A DNA stretch of 64,000 bases, taken from the NCBI RefSeq assembly GCF_000025625.1, contig NC_013922.1:2418001-2482000 (forward strand), in the 5' to 3' direction. This DNA is from Natrialba magadii ATCC 43099. Lineage in GTDB: Archaea; Halobacteriota; Halobacteria; Halobacteriales; Natrialbaceae. Both the position numbers and the translations under genes were made by a program. Below are positions 1-7,743 of the stretch, piece by piece. The notes under the pieces were generated by a model. That model searched no databases and was not told where the DNA came from. It saw only the letters and a list, made by a program, of their open reading frames with translations. How positions within the stretch are numbered: the stretch's first letter is position 1; every line of letters starts with the position of its first letter.

Positions 1-162
1 CACGCCGATCAGATCGGGCATCCTGATAGACCGGCGACCGAAGCTGATCTGTTTTTACCGGTCCACGTTCGTGCGCTCGATCGAGCGGTTGATTTGGGTA
101 TGTACTGGTCAATCCGTCCCGTCGGTGCCGACGAATCCAATCGGAACGTATCGAAGCCGTGA
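1..162 (+). CDS. C-terminal end of an unidentified protein (cut by window start)
   Basis: Frame 1 is open from the first base to a TGA at 160-162, giving 53 codons that probably form the tail of a gene starting outside the window. The tail contains ALDRAVDLGMYWSIRPVG and no motif I can assign with confidence. It lies upstream of, and in the same direction as, the ABC transporter operon, with a 250-bp AT-richer gap between them. The frame could also be open by chance. Confidence 0.3.
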   Translation, partial: HADQIGHPDRPATEADLFLPVHVRALDRAVDLGMYWSIRPVGADESNRNVSKP

Positions 163-372
163 ACAGCGACGAGTAGTCCCAAGCAGGTTTGTGAGCCGAT
201 CTCTCGAAGCGATCGTTCTATCATAACTGGTGCTACCGACGAGACGAACTGCGGTCGCTCACGTGTCGGTCGTGGCATAATTCAGTCGGTTCTACGGATG
301 TCATGGCAATCTATGACCGGTATATAGTGAACGATACCAGTGCATATGACACCTCAAACATATATGCTAAAA

Positions 373-382
373 TTATAATTTT
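373..382 (+). promoter_or_regulatory. TATA-like element of the ABC transporter operon
   Basis: TTATAATTTT sits in a markedly AT-rich patch (about 355-390), 30-40 bases before the ATG at 413. Haloarchaeal TATA boxes are centred about 27 bases before transcription starts, which would give a nearly leaderless mRNA here. The position is inferred from sequence alone. Confidence 0.5.
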
Positions 383-412
383 ATTTGTAACTCGACTTGT
401 CCAATACTTTCG

Positions 413-1603
413 ATGGCAAAATTCACACGACCGGTATCCAGGAGAGGGGTTTTAACGAGTGGTGCAACTGCAGTCGGAGTGGCGGTTGCTGGTTGTATAA
501 GTGACGATACAGACGGAGCCGGCCAGAGCGGCGAGTCTGGGGGTGGATCGGGCAATGGATCCAGCGAAGAAACGTACGAGGTTGGATACGGAGACTATCG
601 AACGACAGTAAACGCGTCGGCGTTTCCGGACGAACTACGAATTTACGCGGTCCAAACCGGTTGGTCGAATTGGGACGCCGTAATGGAGAACTTCGAAAGC
701 GAGTACGGTGTTCCCCTCTACGACGCACAGGGATCGTCTGGCGAGGCACTCACCGACGCACGGTCAAACGCCGGTAATCAGACACATTCAGCGTTTAACG
801 GCGGCTACTCGTTCGCTCTCGAGGCGATGAACGATGGCCTGACGACGGATTATAAGCCCGCCAACTGGGACGTGGTCCCTGACGAACTCAAAACCGACAA
901 TGGTCACGTCGTTTCGACTCGACAGATGACGACAGCGGTCACCTACCGTGTTGACATTTATGAGGAACGCGGTCTCGACGCACCCGAGACCTGGGAAGAC
1001 CTCAAACACCCAGACATCGCACAAGATCTGGCCTTCACGCCACCTCATACAGCTAATGGACTTGCGTCGGCACTGTCGGTCAATAGAGCCTACGGCGGTT
1101 CGATGGCGAATCTAGATCCTGTTATCGAGTATCACGAGGAAATCGCCGACCACGGCGCAGACATTCGTCGAAACATCGAGGGAGACGTTACCAGCGGCGA
1201 GATATCGACCGTCATTGAGTACGATTACTCGGGACTGAACATGAAGTACAACATGGATGAGATCGACGAGGAACAACTCGAGGTCGCAATATTGACCGGT
1301 CCGAGCGGCAGGGAGGGGGCGATGAACGTTCCGTACGGGTTTGGACTGCTCGAGGGGGCACCAAATCCCGAGGCGGCGAAGTTGTTCATGGACTACGTGC
1401 TCTCGCTAGAGGGTCAGGAGCTGTTCTTCGACGCGTTCGTCCGCCCGATTCGGGCCGACGAACTCGAGCAACCCGAGGAATTCCCCGATCAGTCCGACTA
1501 CGACGCAGCCGAGTTCGCCCTCGATCAGGAGGAACTGGTCGCAAACCAGGAGTCGATCCAGCAGGAACTCACCGAACGAACCCCGCTACCGGGCGCACAG
1601 TAG
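413..1603 (+). CDS. ABC transporter substrate-binding lipoprotein
   Basis: This is a 396-residue extracellular solute-binding protein. The N-terminus has a twin Arg (10-11), a hydrophobic stretch and a lipobox ending at Cys28, so Tat export and lipid anchoring are expected. A Gly/Ser-rich spacer (about 38-50) precedes the binding fold. The fold resembles the Fe(3+)/polyamine/2-aminoethylphosphonate cluster of binding proteins, with the typical region DAPETWEDLKHPDIA near residue 190. The stop is followed after 3 bases by the first permease, so this is the first gene of a four-gene importer operon. The substrate cannot be read from the sequence; iron, thiamine, polyamine or an organophosphonate are all possible. 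Two CTAG sites lie in the gene. Confidence 0.85.
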   Translation: MAKFTRPVSRRGVLTSGATAVGVAVAGCISDDTDGAGQSGESGGGSGNGSSEETYEVGYGDYRTTVNASAFPDELRIYAVQTGWSNWDAVMENFESEYGVPLYDAQGSSGEALTDARSNAGNQTHSAFNGGYSFALEAMNDGLTTDYKPANWDVVPDELKTDNGHVVSTRQMTTAVTYRVDIYEERGLDAPETWEDLKHPDIAQDLAFTPPHTANGLASALSVNRAYGGSMANLDPVIEYHEEIADHGADIRRNIEGDVTSGEISTVIEYDYSGLNMKYNMDEIDEEQLEVAILTGPSGREGAMNVPYGFGLLEGAPNPEAAKLFMDYVLSLEGQELFFDAFVRPIRADELEQPEEFPDQSDYDAAEFALDQEELVANQESIQQELTERTPLPGAQ

Positions 1604-1606
1604 GCG

Positions 1607-2527
1607 ATGTCGAGACAATTTCCGAGCCGCGACCAACTTCGTCAATCGATCGGGCGGACGCGATCGATGGCGTTTCCGACGACAGAGCGCGACCGTGAAC
1701 GGCGTCGGATAATCATCATGTGCCTTCCATTTTTCGTGCTCGCGACGTTCGCTGGATTCGTCCCGCTGATCGTGATGGCTCGAATGAGCCTCTCGGCGGA
1801 GAACTTGGAGAACGCCGGCTGGAGTCTCGCCGCGTGGGAGACGCTACTCACGGAGCCGGTGTACCGTGAAATTGCCTGGAACACCCTCTGGTTCGCGACC
1901 GTTGCTACCGTGGTGAGCGTTGCGCTCGGGGTAGTGATCTCACATGTCCTCGAGAAGTACTCGCTACCCTTGGAGAACGTCCTCGTGGCGGCAGTGTCGT
2001 TCCCGATCGCACTACCTGGGATCGTGGTGGCGTTTATGGTCATCGTACTGTTGGGCCGGCAGGGGCTGGTCACCAATGCGGTCGCCGTCTTTACTGGCTC
2101 AAGTGCGATCGATCTCGCGACGGCGACGACCGTCTTCGGGCTCTTTCTGGGGTACGTCTACTCGCTGGTGCCACGGGCAACGATGGTGTTACGAGGGACG
2201 TACGCAGAAGTCGATACGCGCGCTGAAGAGGCCGCTCGCTCGCTGGGTGCGACCCCGCTCGAGACGTTCTACCACGTTACGCTCCCTGAGATCCGACCGG
2301 GAATCGTCGCGGCGTTTATCCTCACGTTTCGGTCCGCGCTTGCAATCTTCGGCACCGTGTTGATTCTGCAGGCGCTTGCTGTCGTGACGCTCCGGATCGA
2401 TTACGAGATCGGTGTCGGATTCAACACCCAGATAGCCGGGGCGATCGGGTTGGTGTATGCTCTATTCTTGATCGCGTTCACGTTCGTCGGACTGCGATTC
2501 GTATCGAAGGGAACGGTGGAGATCTGA
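1607..2527 (+). CDS. ABC transporter permease 1
   Basis: This is a 306-residue inner-membrane permease of the binding-protein-dependent family, with about six hydrophobic segments after a charged 40-residue N-terminus. The EAA loop that docks on the ATPase is clear at about residues 206-230 (EEAARSLGATPLETFYHV, followed by LPEIRPG). It resembles PotB/PhnU-type permeases in size. It starts 3 bases after the binding protein stop and ends 6 bases before the second permease, which fits a heterodimeric channel of two separately encoded subunits. Confidence 0.88.
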   Translation: MSRQFPSRDQLRQSIGRTRSMAFPTTERDRERRRIIIMCLPFFVLATFAGFVPLIVMARMSLSAENLENAGWSLAAWETLLTEPVYREIAWNTLWFATVATVVSVALGVVISHVLEKYSLPLENVLVAAVSFPIALPGIVVAFMVIVLLGRQGLVTNAVAVFTGSSAIDLATATTVFGLFLGYVYSLVPRATMVLRGTYAEVDTRAEEAARSLGATPLETFYHVTLPEIRPGIVAAFILTFRSALAIFGTVLILQALAVVTLRIDYEIGVGFNTQIAGAIGLVYALFLIAFTFVGLRFVSKGTVEI

Positions 2528-2533
2528 TTACAG

Positions 2534-3448
2534 ATGACTGAGTACGATACCAACTCGAAAGCGGAGATGGAAACGAGACAGGAGGAGTTGCGATCGGGGA
2601 CTGGTTCCAAGTGGACATCAACTCGGCGTTCAGCGTCGGAACGGATCGGGCGGCCCACCCTCGTCTGGATCGTCTACCTGACCGTGGCGATTCTCGTAGT
2701 CCCGATCCTGGTGACCTTCGTTGCTTCGTTCGCAAGTACGGCGACAGGAGTTGTTCCCCGTGGGTTCATTACGTTCGAACACTGGCGACACGTCCTTGGT
2801 TTCGGAGAGTACGGTGTTCGCTCGAACGCCATTCCGGGACTGACGTTTAGCGTGCTGGTCGCGACGGGTGGAATGATCTTGAACGTGATCATTGGCGTTC
2901 CGATCGCGTACGCGCTCTCCCGATACGAGTTCGCCGCACATAATTGGGTGAACACGCTCGCGATCCTCCCGGTCGTTCCAGGTGTTATCCTCGGAATCGC
3001 GTTCCTGCGAACCTATCCCGATTATCGGGGCTCGGCACTCGTCCTGATCGTCGGCTATTGTTTGCTCAAGTCGCCGTACATGGTCCTTACGGTACAGAGT
3101 TCCTTCCAGTCGATAGACATCGTGAAGCTCGAGGAGAGCGCTAGATCTCTCGGCGCATCGTGGCCCCGAACCTTCCTGACTGTTATCGTTCCACACGCGA
3201 AACGCGGCATTCTCGCGGGCTGTATCATCACCTGGACCCTCGCCGCCGCGGAGTTCAACTTCACCTATATGGTTCACACCGGCGACCCGGAGCCGTTCTC
3301 GATGTTCCTGTTCAGAAACATCTCGAACGCCCCCTATCTCCAGTCCGCCGCGGCGATCTCGATTTACTTCTGTATCGTCGTCGGTGCGATCCTGATACTA
3401 CAACTGCTCGGCAATCGTGGCTTCACGACTCTCAACGACGATCGATGA
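2534..3448 (+). CDS. ABC transporter permease 2
   Basis: This is a 304-residue permease subunit, partner of the preceding gene. A hydrophilic N-terminus of about 38 residues precedes roughly six membrane segments. The EAA loop is at about residues 198-222 (EESARSLGASWPRTFLTV, then IVPHAKRG). It is of the PotC/PhnV type. Its TGA at 3446-3448 overlaps the ATG of a 30-codon open frame that leads into the ATPase gene. A CTAG site lies at 3141. Confidence 0.88.
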   Translation: MTEYDTNSKAEMETRQEELRSGTGSKWTSTRRSASERIGRPTLVWIVYLTVAILVVPILVTFVASFASTATGVVPRGFITFEHWRHVLGFGEYGVRSNAIPGLTFSVLVATGGMILNVIIGVPIAYALSRYEFAAHNWVNTLAILPVVPGVILGIAFLRTYPDYRGSALVLIVGYCLLKSPYMVLTVQSSFQSIDIVKLEESARSLGASWPRTFLTVIVPHAKRGILAGCIITWTLAAAEFNFTYMVHTGDPEPFSMFLFRNISNAPYLQSAAAISIYFCIVVGAILILQLLGNRGFTTLNDDR

Positions 3449-3537
3449 GTACAATCATGCACTCCGATACCAATAATCGAATCGACTGTACCGGACGGAC
3501 AAATACCTGCAGTATCTTGGGAGAGGATCGCCTGTGA
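3445..3537 (+). CDS. 30-codon open frame bridging permease 2 and the ATPase
   Basis: An ATG at 3445 overlaps the permease stop (ATGA). The frame runs 30 codons and ends with a TGA at 3535-3537 that overlaps the GTG start of the ATPase (GTGA). The peptide (MSTIMHSDTNNRIDCTGRTN...) matches nothing I recognise. The double overlap suggests it may only keep ribosomes moving into the ATPase gene (translational coupling). It may equally be chance in an 85-base spacer. Confidence 0.3.
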   Translation: MSTIMHSDTNNRIDCTGRTNTCSILGEDRL

Positions 3538-4577
3538 GCAGCGTCCGTCTAGAGTCGATCCGAAAGGTCTACGGCGAAGAGGTCGCCGTCGACGGAATCG
3601 ACCTCGAGATTCAGGACGGCGAAACGCTCGGTATCGTCGGCCCCTCCGGCTGTGGGAAGACGACCACGCTCCGGACGATCGCCGGCTTCGAAACGCCGAC
3701 CGACGGCCACGTCACCTTCGATGGGATCGACGTTACACACGTCCCACCGGAGAAGCGAAATGTTGGACTAGTGTTCCAATCGTACGCCCTCTTCGAGACG
3801 AAAACGGTCCGCAAAAATGTCACGTTCGGCCTACAAATGCGCGACGTTCCGAAAGCAGAACGACGAAAACGGGCGGACGAACTGCTCGAATTGCTCGATA
3901 TCGCCGATCTGGCAGACCGAAATCCTGCGACGTTGTCGGGTGGGCAACAACAACGCGTCGGACTGGCTCGCGCTCTCGCAATCGAACCTCATGTTCTCTT
4001 GCTGGACGAGCCAATGACTGGTCTCGACGCGGAACTGAAACTCAAGCTTCGCGACGAGATCGGATCGCTACTCGACGAGCTGGACGTGACCGCACTGTAC
4101 GTGACTCACGATCAGGAGGAGGCGATGGCGATGTGTGATCGAATCGCTGTGCTCAACGACGGACAAGTCGAGCAGGTTGGGACGCCGGATCGCATCTACC
4201 GGCAACCTGCCAACGAGTTCGTAGCCACGTTCGTCGGAACGTCGAACATACTAACGGGCACCGCACGAAACGGTCGAATAGATCTTGGATTTACCGAACT
4301 CGTGACCGATATACAGGAGACTGGCGAGGTTACGGTCGCGGCTCGGCCTGAAGACTTCTCGCTCGGCGGTCCGGTTGATGCGACTGTCCTTGAGACGACG
4401 TACCTCGGTCAGCGAATGGATCTTCGAGCGGAACTCCCCGATGATAGTGTGGTCACCATCCACGTCGACGGCGATGCCGACTACCGGGCTGGTGATGTTG
4501 TCGGCGTCGAGATTGATCCCGAAAAGATACAGATCTTCTCGACTGGCACTCGCGAGCGCACCACCGCCGTAACGTAG
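3534..4577 (+). CDS. ABC transporter ATP-binding protein
   Basis: This is a 347-residue cytoplasmic ATPase energising the importer. The motifs are Walker A GPSGCGKT (36-43), Q-loop FQ (81-82), signature LSGGQQQR (134-141), Walker B LLLDEP (155-160) and switch His192 (THDQEEAM). The C-terminal third is a TOBE-type regulatory domain, as in PotA/FbpC/MalK-like ATPases. The start is a GTG. The preceding TGA of a 30-codon frame overlaps it, and there is no better upstream ATG in frame. It ends the operon, and a polyphosphate kinase remnant follows after 21 bases. Confidence 0.9.
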   Translation: MSSVRLESIRKVYGEEVAVDGIDLEIQDGETLGIVGPSGCGKTTTLRTIAGFETPTDGHVTFDGIDVTHVPPEKRNVGLVFQSYALFETKTVRKNVTFGLQMRDVPKAERRKRADELLELLDIADLADRNPATLSGGQQQRVGLARALAIEPHVLLLDEPMTGLDAELKLKLRDEIGSLLDELDVTALYVTHDQEEAMAMCDRIAVLNDGQVEQVGTPDRIYRQPANEFVATFVGTSNILTGTARNGRIDLGFTELVTDIQETGEVTVAARPEDFSLGGPVDATVLETTYLGQRMDLRAELPDDSVVTIHVDGDADYRAGDVVGVEIDPEKIQIFSTGTRERTTAVT

Positions 4578-4598
4578 CCGAGCTATTAGACTGGATTG

Positions 4599-4826
4599 AT
4601 GACGCGAAACCTCCACAACAGAGTCGAAACGATCGCGCCGCTCGACGATCCGCGACTGGTCGGATGACTCGAAACCATCCTCGAGGCGTTGCTTCAGGAC
4701 ACCGAGAACAGGTGGGTCATGCAGTCAGACGGAACCTACGAACGAGCCCGCGACGAGTCGTCGACGTCTGTCGACGTCCACAAGCAGTGGATGGAGGTCA
4801 TCGGTTCAGATCAGCGTCCATTCTGA
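4599..4826 (+). pseudogene. C-terminal remnant of polyphosphate kinase (PPK1)
   Basis: The frame reads MTRNLHNRVETIAPLDDPRL, then VG and a TGA at 4665-4667. It continues in the same frame as LETILEALLQDTENRWVMQS and DGTYERARDESSTSVDV to a second TGA. This is the end of a PPK1: the family has DWM-RNL-RRVE followed about 40 residues later by W-L-DG-Y. The internal TGA is explained by one C-to-T change of a CGA Arg codon. GACTGG just upstream (4589-4594) is in another frame, pointing to a frameshift inside the DWMTRN motif. Nothing further upstream survives, because the ABC operon occupies that space. Confidence 0.7.
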
Positions 4827-4884
4827 TACGGACTGTTGTCACTCCACCGGAGAGTGTTTGATCGGTTTCACGTCGAAATAGCTG

Positions 4885-5649
4885 TTACTGAACTACCGCG
4901 AGCAACCGCTCGAGTCTGTGTCGTCCCTGTCGCACGCGGGTCCCCATCGTGGCACACGCCGCAAGCACTGGATACGTGTGTTCACAGTCTGCGTAGAGAT
5001 ACGCCTCGAACATACCAATATCTCCTATCGTTAGTTCGCGGCGTCTTCGAATCCGATCCTGACGTTTCGCGGAACTCTCGTCACAGGCCCTCTGTAACTC
5101 GAGTAGCCGTCCCCTCGAGAGTCGAAGCGCGTTGAACTCGAGGCTGTCCAGTGGTTGGGTGAGAATCGAATCGAGATCGTCCTGAATAGCCCGCAGCTCT
5201 CGACCTGCCGAGTCGACTGCCTCTCGCTCGCGTTCGATCGCCTCGATGAGTTGGTGTCGCAACGTCACCGACTGGCCAGACATCTCGAGCAGCGGCTGTT
5301 TCAGCTGTGGGGTGAGTACCGAGTGTGACTCGAGTGCAGCTGCGAGTTCCGCACTGAACTCGCCAGCGACGTGTTCGGACAGCGACTCGTCGTAGCTGTC
5401 CTCGTAATGTGGGACGTTCATGATCGTCTCTTCGTACAGCGTTCTGACCCTCGAGAGCCCCTTCGTTGCAGTCCCCGAGACGTGCATCGTCGATCCGTTC
5501 GACCCCGCCGCACTTCCGTTTGCGTCGAGGGCCTGAAGCCGGTTATTGAACCGATCGAAGGCGCGTTTTTCAGCTATCAACACCTCATGTTCTCGGTCGA
5601 TAACCCGACGGGCGGCGTCGATCGTCCGAAGGGGCGCTGGTTCAGTCAC
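4885..5649 (-). CDS. DUF7260-type haloarchaeal protein
   Basis: This is a protein of about 254 residues, mostly alpha-helical, with long charged heptad-like stretches (RTIDAARRVIDREHEVLIAE near the start, ALRLSRGRLLELQ later). The pattern matches the haloarchaeal DUF7260 family, whose function is unknown. The frame is open upstream to an ATG at 5778. I prefer the GTG at 5649 because it gives the usual family length and has a TATA-like TTACTATTAG about 36-49 bases upstream on the minus strand. No membrane segment or signal peptide is evident. Confidence 0.65.
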   Translation of the reverse strand: MTEPAPLRTIDAARRVIDREHEVLIAEKRAFDRFNNRLQALDANGSAAGSNGSTMHVSGTATKGLSRVRTLYEETIMNVPHYEDSYDESLSEHVAGEFSAELAAALESHSVLTPQLKQPLLEMSGQSVTLRHQLIEAIEREREAVDSAGRELRAIQDDLDSILTQPLDSLEFNALRLSRGRLLELQRACDESSAKRQDRIRRRRELTIGDIGMFEAYLYADCEHTYPVLAACATMGTRVRQGRHRLERLLAVVQ

Positions 5650-6186
5650 GGTTACGGCTACTCTCGGCGTCTCGATCCTAAACGTATCTAATAGTAAGAA
5701 TGACCCGTACGTAGTACAATGAACGGCACAGTTGGCACACGATTCCAACACCGTTGAACCGTGTTGTGACAACACCACCGACAGTCACGAGGCGACTCCT
5801 GTCCGCTCGCAAAGAAGCATAGTCGACAGACCGGGGACTACTCATCGATCTTGTCGATGGATTACTGCAACGGGTACCGCCATTCGGCGTCACGGTCGGC
5901 GAGCGCAGCGAGGATAGACACCGATGATCGTCGCCAAATGTTACAGACCTGATTGCCGAGTGTGGCGACGCCTGGGTACTCGGGTACTCGAGTGCCTCGG
6001 GTAACACGTATAGATGCTCGTCTTTTCCAGGAGTTGTTTGCCACCGTTCTCGACTACTCCCCACTGCTCAATAGTCACCACGATCACACAATACACCAAC
6101 TAGAAGCGTCTTTGGGCCGCGTCGACATCCACTGATCTGTCCGCACCGACACGAACCGCGGCACGAGAGACAAGCCACTGCCACTC
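5650..6186. other. Intergenic region, no gene supported
   Basis: These 537 bases separate two unrelated genes transcribed away from each other. The left end probably holds the promoter of the leftward gene (AT-rich around 5681-5702). Short open frames exist on both strands but none has a recognisable family or convincing start. One is GLLIDLVDGLLQRVPPFGV at about 5840-5900, preceded by a stop codon. Confidence 0.4.
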
Positions 6187-6597
6187 ATGACAGACAGTTA
6201 CCGCGAGCGAACTGGCGAGCGCGTTACCGGAACCAATACCGACATCGACACCGATACCGACACCGATACTGATTCTGACACTGAAACAGATACTGAATCG
6301 GCGTCCAAACCGACGACACGTCCCGAACACGACGACGAGACCGACCGTCGCCAACCAAACGCTCGCGTTCTCCCCAGTTCTCCATCACCGGCATCAGCTT
6401 CCGATGTACACATGTCCTCGAGCGACGAAACACGTGAGTCTGACCCCAGAACAGCACTCGAGCGAATCGTCGTCCAGTACGAAGACGGGCCGAACCAGTG
6501 GACGCTCGTGCCACAGGAGGGGACAGCTGAGGAACGGCTGACGGCGTGGCTCTCGGCGGACGAGGATCTCTTCGTCGATCGATTGGCGATGCGGTAA
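6187..6597 (+). CDS. DUF7511-type small haloarchaeal protein with Thr-Asp repeat
   Basis: The C-terminal 50 residues (LERIVVQYEDGPNQWTLVP ... LTAWLSADEDLFVDRLAMR) match the short haloarchaeal DUF7511 domain of unknown role. The N-terminal 75 residues are low-complexity (TDTDTD, then Ser/Pro-rich) and encoded by a hexanucleotide run at about 6237-6300. An internal ATG at 6412 gives a 61-residue protein closer to the domain alone and may be the true start. No neighbour suggests a pathway. Confidence 0.6.
   Translation: MTDSYRERTGERVTGTNTDIDTDTDTDTDSDTETDTESASKPTTRPEHDDETDRRQPNARVLPSSPSPASASDVHMSSSDETRESDPRTALERIVVQYEDGPNQWTLVPQEGTAEERLTAWLSADEDLFVDRLAMR
6237..6300 (+). repeat. Hexanucleotide-type run in coding sequence (Thr-Asp)
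   Basis: Imperfect copies of GACACCGATACC-type hexamers encode alternating Thr and Asp. A change in copy number would keep the reading frame. Confidence 0.7.
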
Positions 6598-6661
6598 TCC
6601 CAGTCTTGTCATTCCGGAACGGTCGTACTACGCAGCAACTCGCCGAGCTGAGAACGACCGC

Positions 6662-6705
6662 AGGTCAAGGCCAAGGTCAAGGTCAAGATCAAGGTCGGGG
6701 CCGAG
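6662..6705 (+). repeat. CAAGGT hexamer run, non-coding
   Basis: Six or so imperfect copies of CAAGGT/CAAGAT lie in the 175-bp spacer between the DUF7511-type gene and the convergent Lrp-type regulator. No coding frame uses it. Confidence 0.65.
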
Positions 6706-6772
6706 ATCACGGTCGAGTACCCTGCAGTCGATATCGTCCGCTCGTCGCGTTCGGGTAACCCAGACGTGAGAC

Positions 6773-7201
6773 TTACTTGAGTCGCTCCTGCAAGAACGAT
6801 GGGTGTGCTGCCGTTACACCGTCGATATCGAGCATCTCATCCGAGATGAACTCGCCGAGTTCGTCGCCGTCCGCGGCGCGCACCTCCGCCATCAGCATGT
6901 GGTCACCACTCGAGCTGTATAACGCTTCAATCTCCGACAGTTCCTTGAGCGCCTTCGTCGCCTCGACGTAGCGTTCGCTCGCCACGTCGAGTCCGACCAG
7001 CGCGATAGTCTTACTCGAGAGCTTCTTCGGATCGACGTCGGCCGAGTAGCCGACGATGACGCCGTCGTCCTCGAGTTGGTTGATGTACTTTCTGACCGTT
7101 GGTTTCGAGACGTCGGCCCGGTTGGCGATCTCGGCGTAGGACGCCTGGGCGTCCTGCTCGAGAACCTCCAGGATCCGATCTTCCGTCGCCTGGGTACTCA
7201 T
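6773..7201 (-). CDS. Lrp/AsnC-family transcriptional regulator
   Basis: This is a 142-residue one-component regulator. An N-terminal winged helix-turn-helix (residues about 5-60, ASYAEIANRADVSKPTVRKY) is followed by a RAM/AsnC ligand-binding domain (about 65-140). Family members bind DNA as multimers and sense amino acids or related metabolites. The length is full for the family. The upstream minus-strand sequence has an AT-rich TATA-like patch (7229-7250), 30-50 bases before the ATG. The divergent neighbour is a small membrane protein, so its targets cannot be inferred from context. Confidence 0.9.
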   Translation of the reverse strand: MSTQATEDRILEVLEQDAQASYAEIANRADVSKPTVRKYINQLEDDGVIVGYSADVDPKKLSSKTIALVGLDVASERYVEATKALKELSEIEALYSSSGDHMLMAEVRAADGDELGEFISDEMLDIDGVTAAHPSFLQERLK

Positions 7202-7342
7202 GTGCGATACTTTTGCTCGGATGGGAAAATATCTTTTGTATACGAAAAAGGTCGGATAGGCTAGCGGTAGGTGGGTCAGAGCGGGCGCTGAGGCGGCGTA
7301 TCGCCGGGTTTATTCGGGTGCTGTTCGGACCCTCACGAACGA

Positions 7343-7660
7343 ATGGTCGATCCGAACGTCATCGCCGCCGCGGTCTGGTACGTCTGCGGGGGGTTGATCC
7401 TGTATCTCGGTTACCTCATCGCGGTTCGCGGCCGTGCTGACCTCCACGCGGAGTACGACGAGTCGGTCGACCCGGCGTACGTGTCTCGCTGGGCTGGCGG
7501 CACTGCGCTGGTGATGGGCGGCCTCGTCGTCGCCTACGCAACCCACCAGTTGCTGTACGGCTTCGACCCGTTCTTGCTCGGGGCCCTTATCGTCGCGCTA
7601 CTCGTGTTGAGTTACGTCACGAAACTGTTCGCACGCGGGTATGGGTATCGCGGTGAGTAA
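7343..7660 (+). CDS. Small membrane protein, three to four helices
   Basis: The 105 residues carry about three hydrophobic segments (roughly 5-27, 48-68 and 73-92). A conserved-looking polar loop after the first (RGRADLHAEYDESVDPAYVS) resembles DUF3784-like small membrane proteins. The function is unknown. It is divergent from the Lrp-type gene, with about 140 bases between them. Confidence 0.65.
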   Translation: MVDPNVIAAAVWYVCGGLILYLGYLIAVRGRADLHAEYDESVDPAYVSRWAGGTALVMGGLVVAYATHQLLYGFDPFLLGALIVALLVLSYVTKLFARGYGYRGE

Positions 7661-7743
7661 GTGCGTACGGTGATCCTGCGGTGAGTAAGTGTGTACGGTA
7701 ACCCATCGGTGCGCTAATAGGTGACGCGGTTCAACGAACGTGT

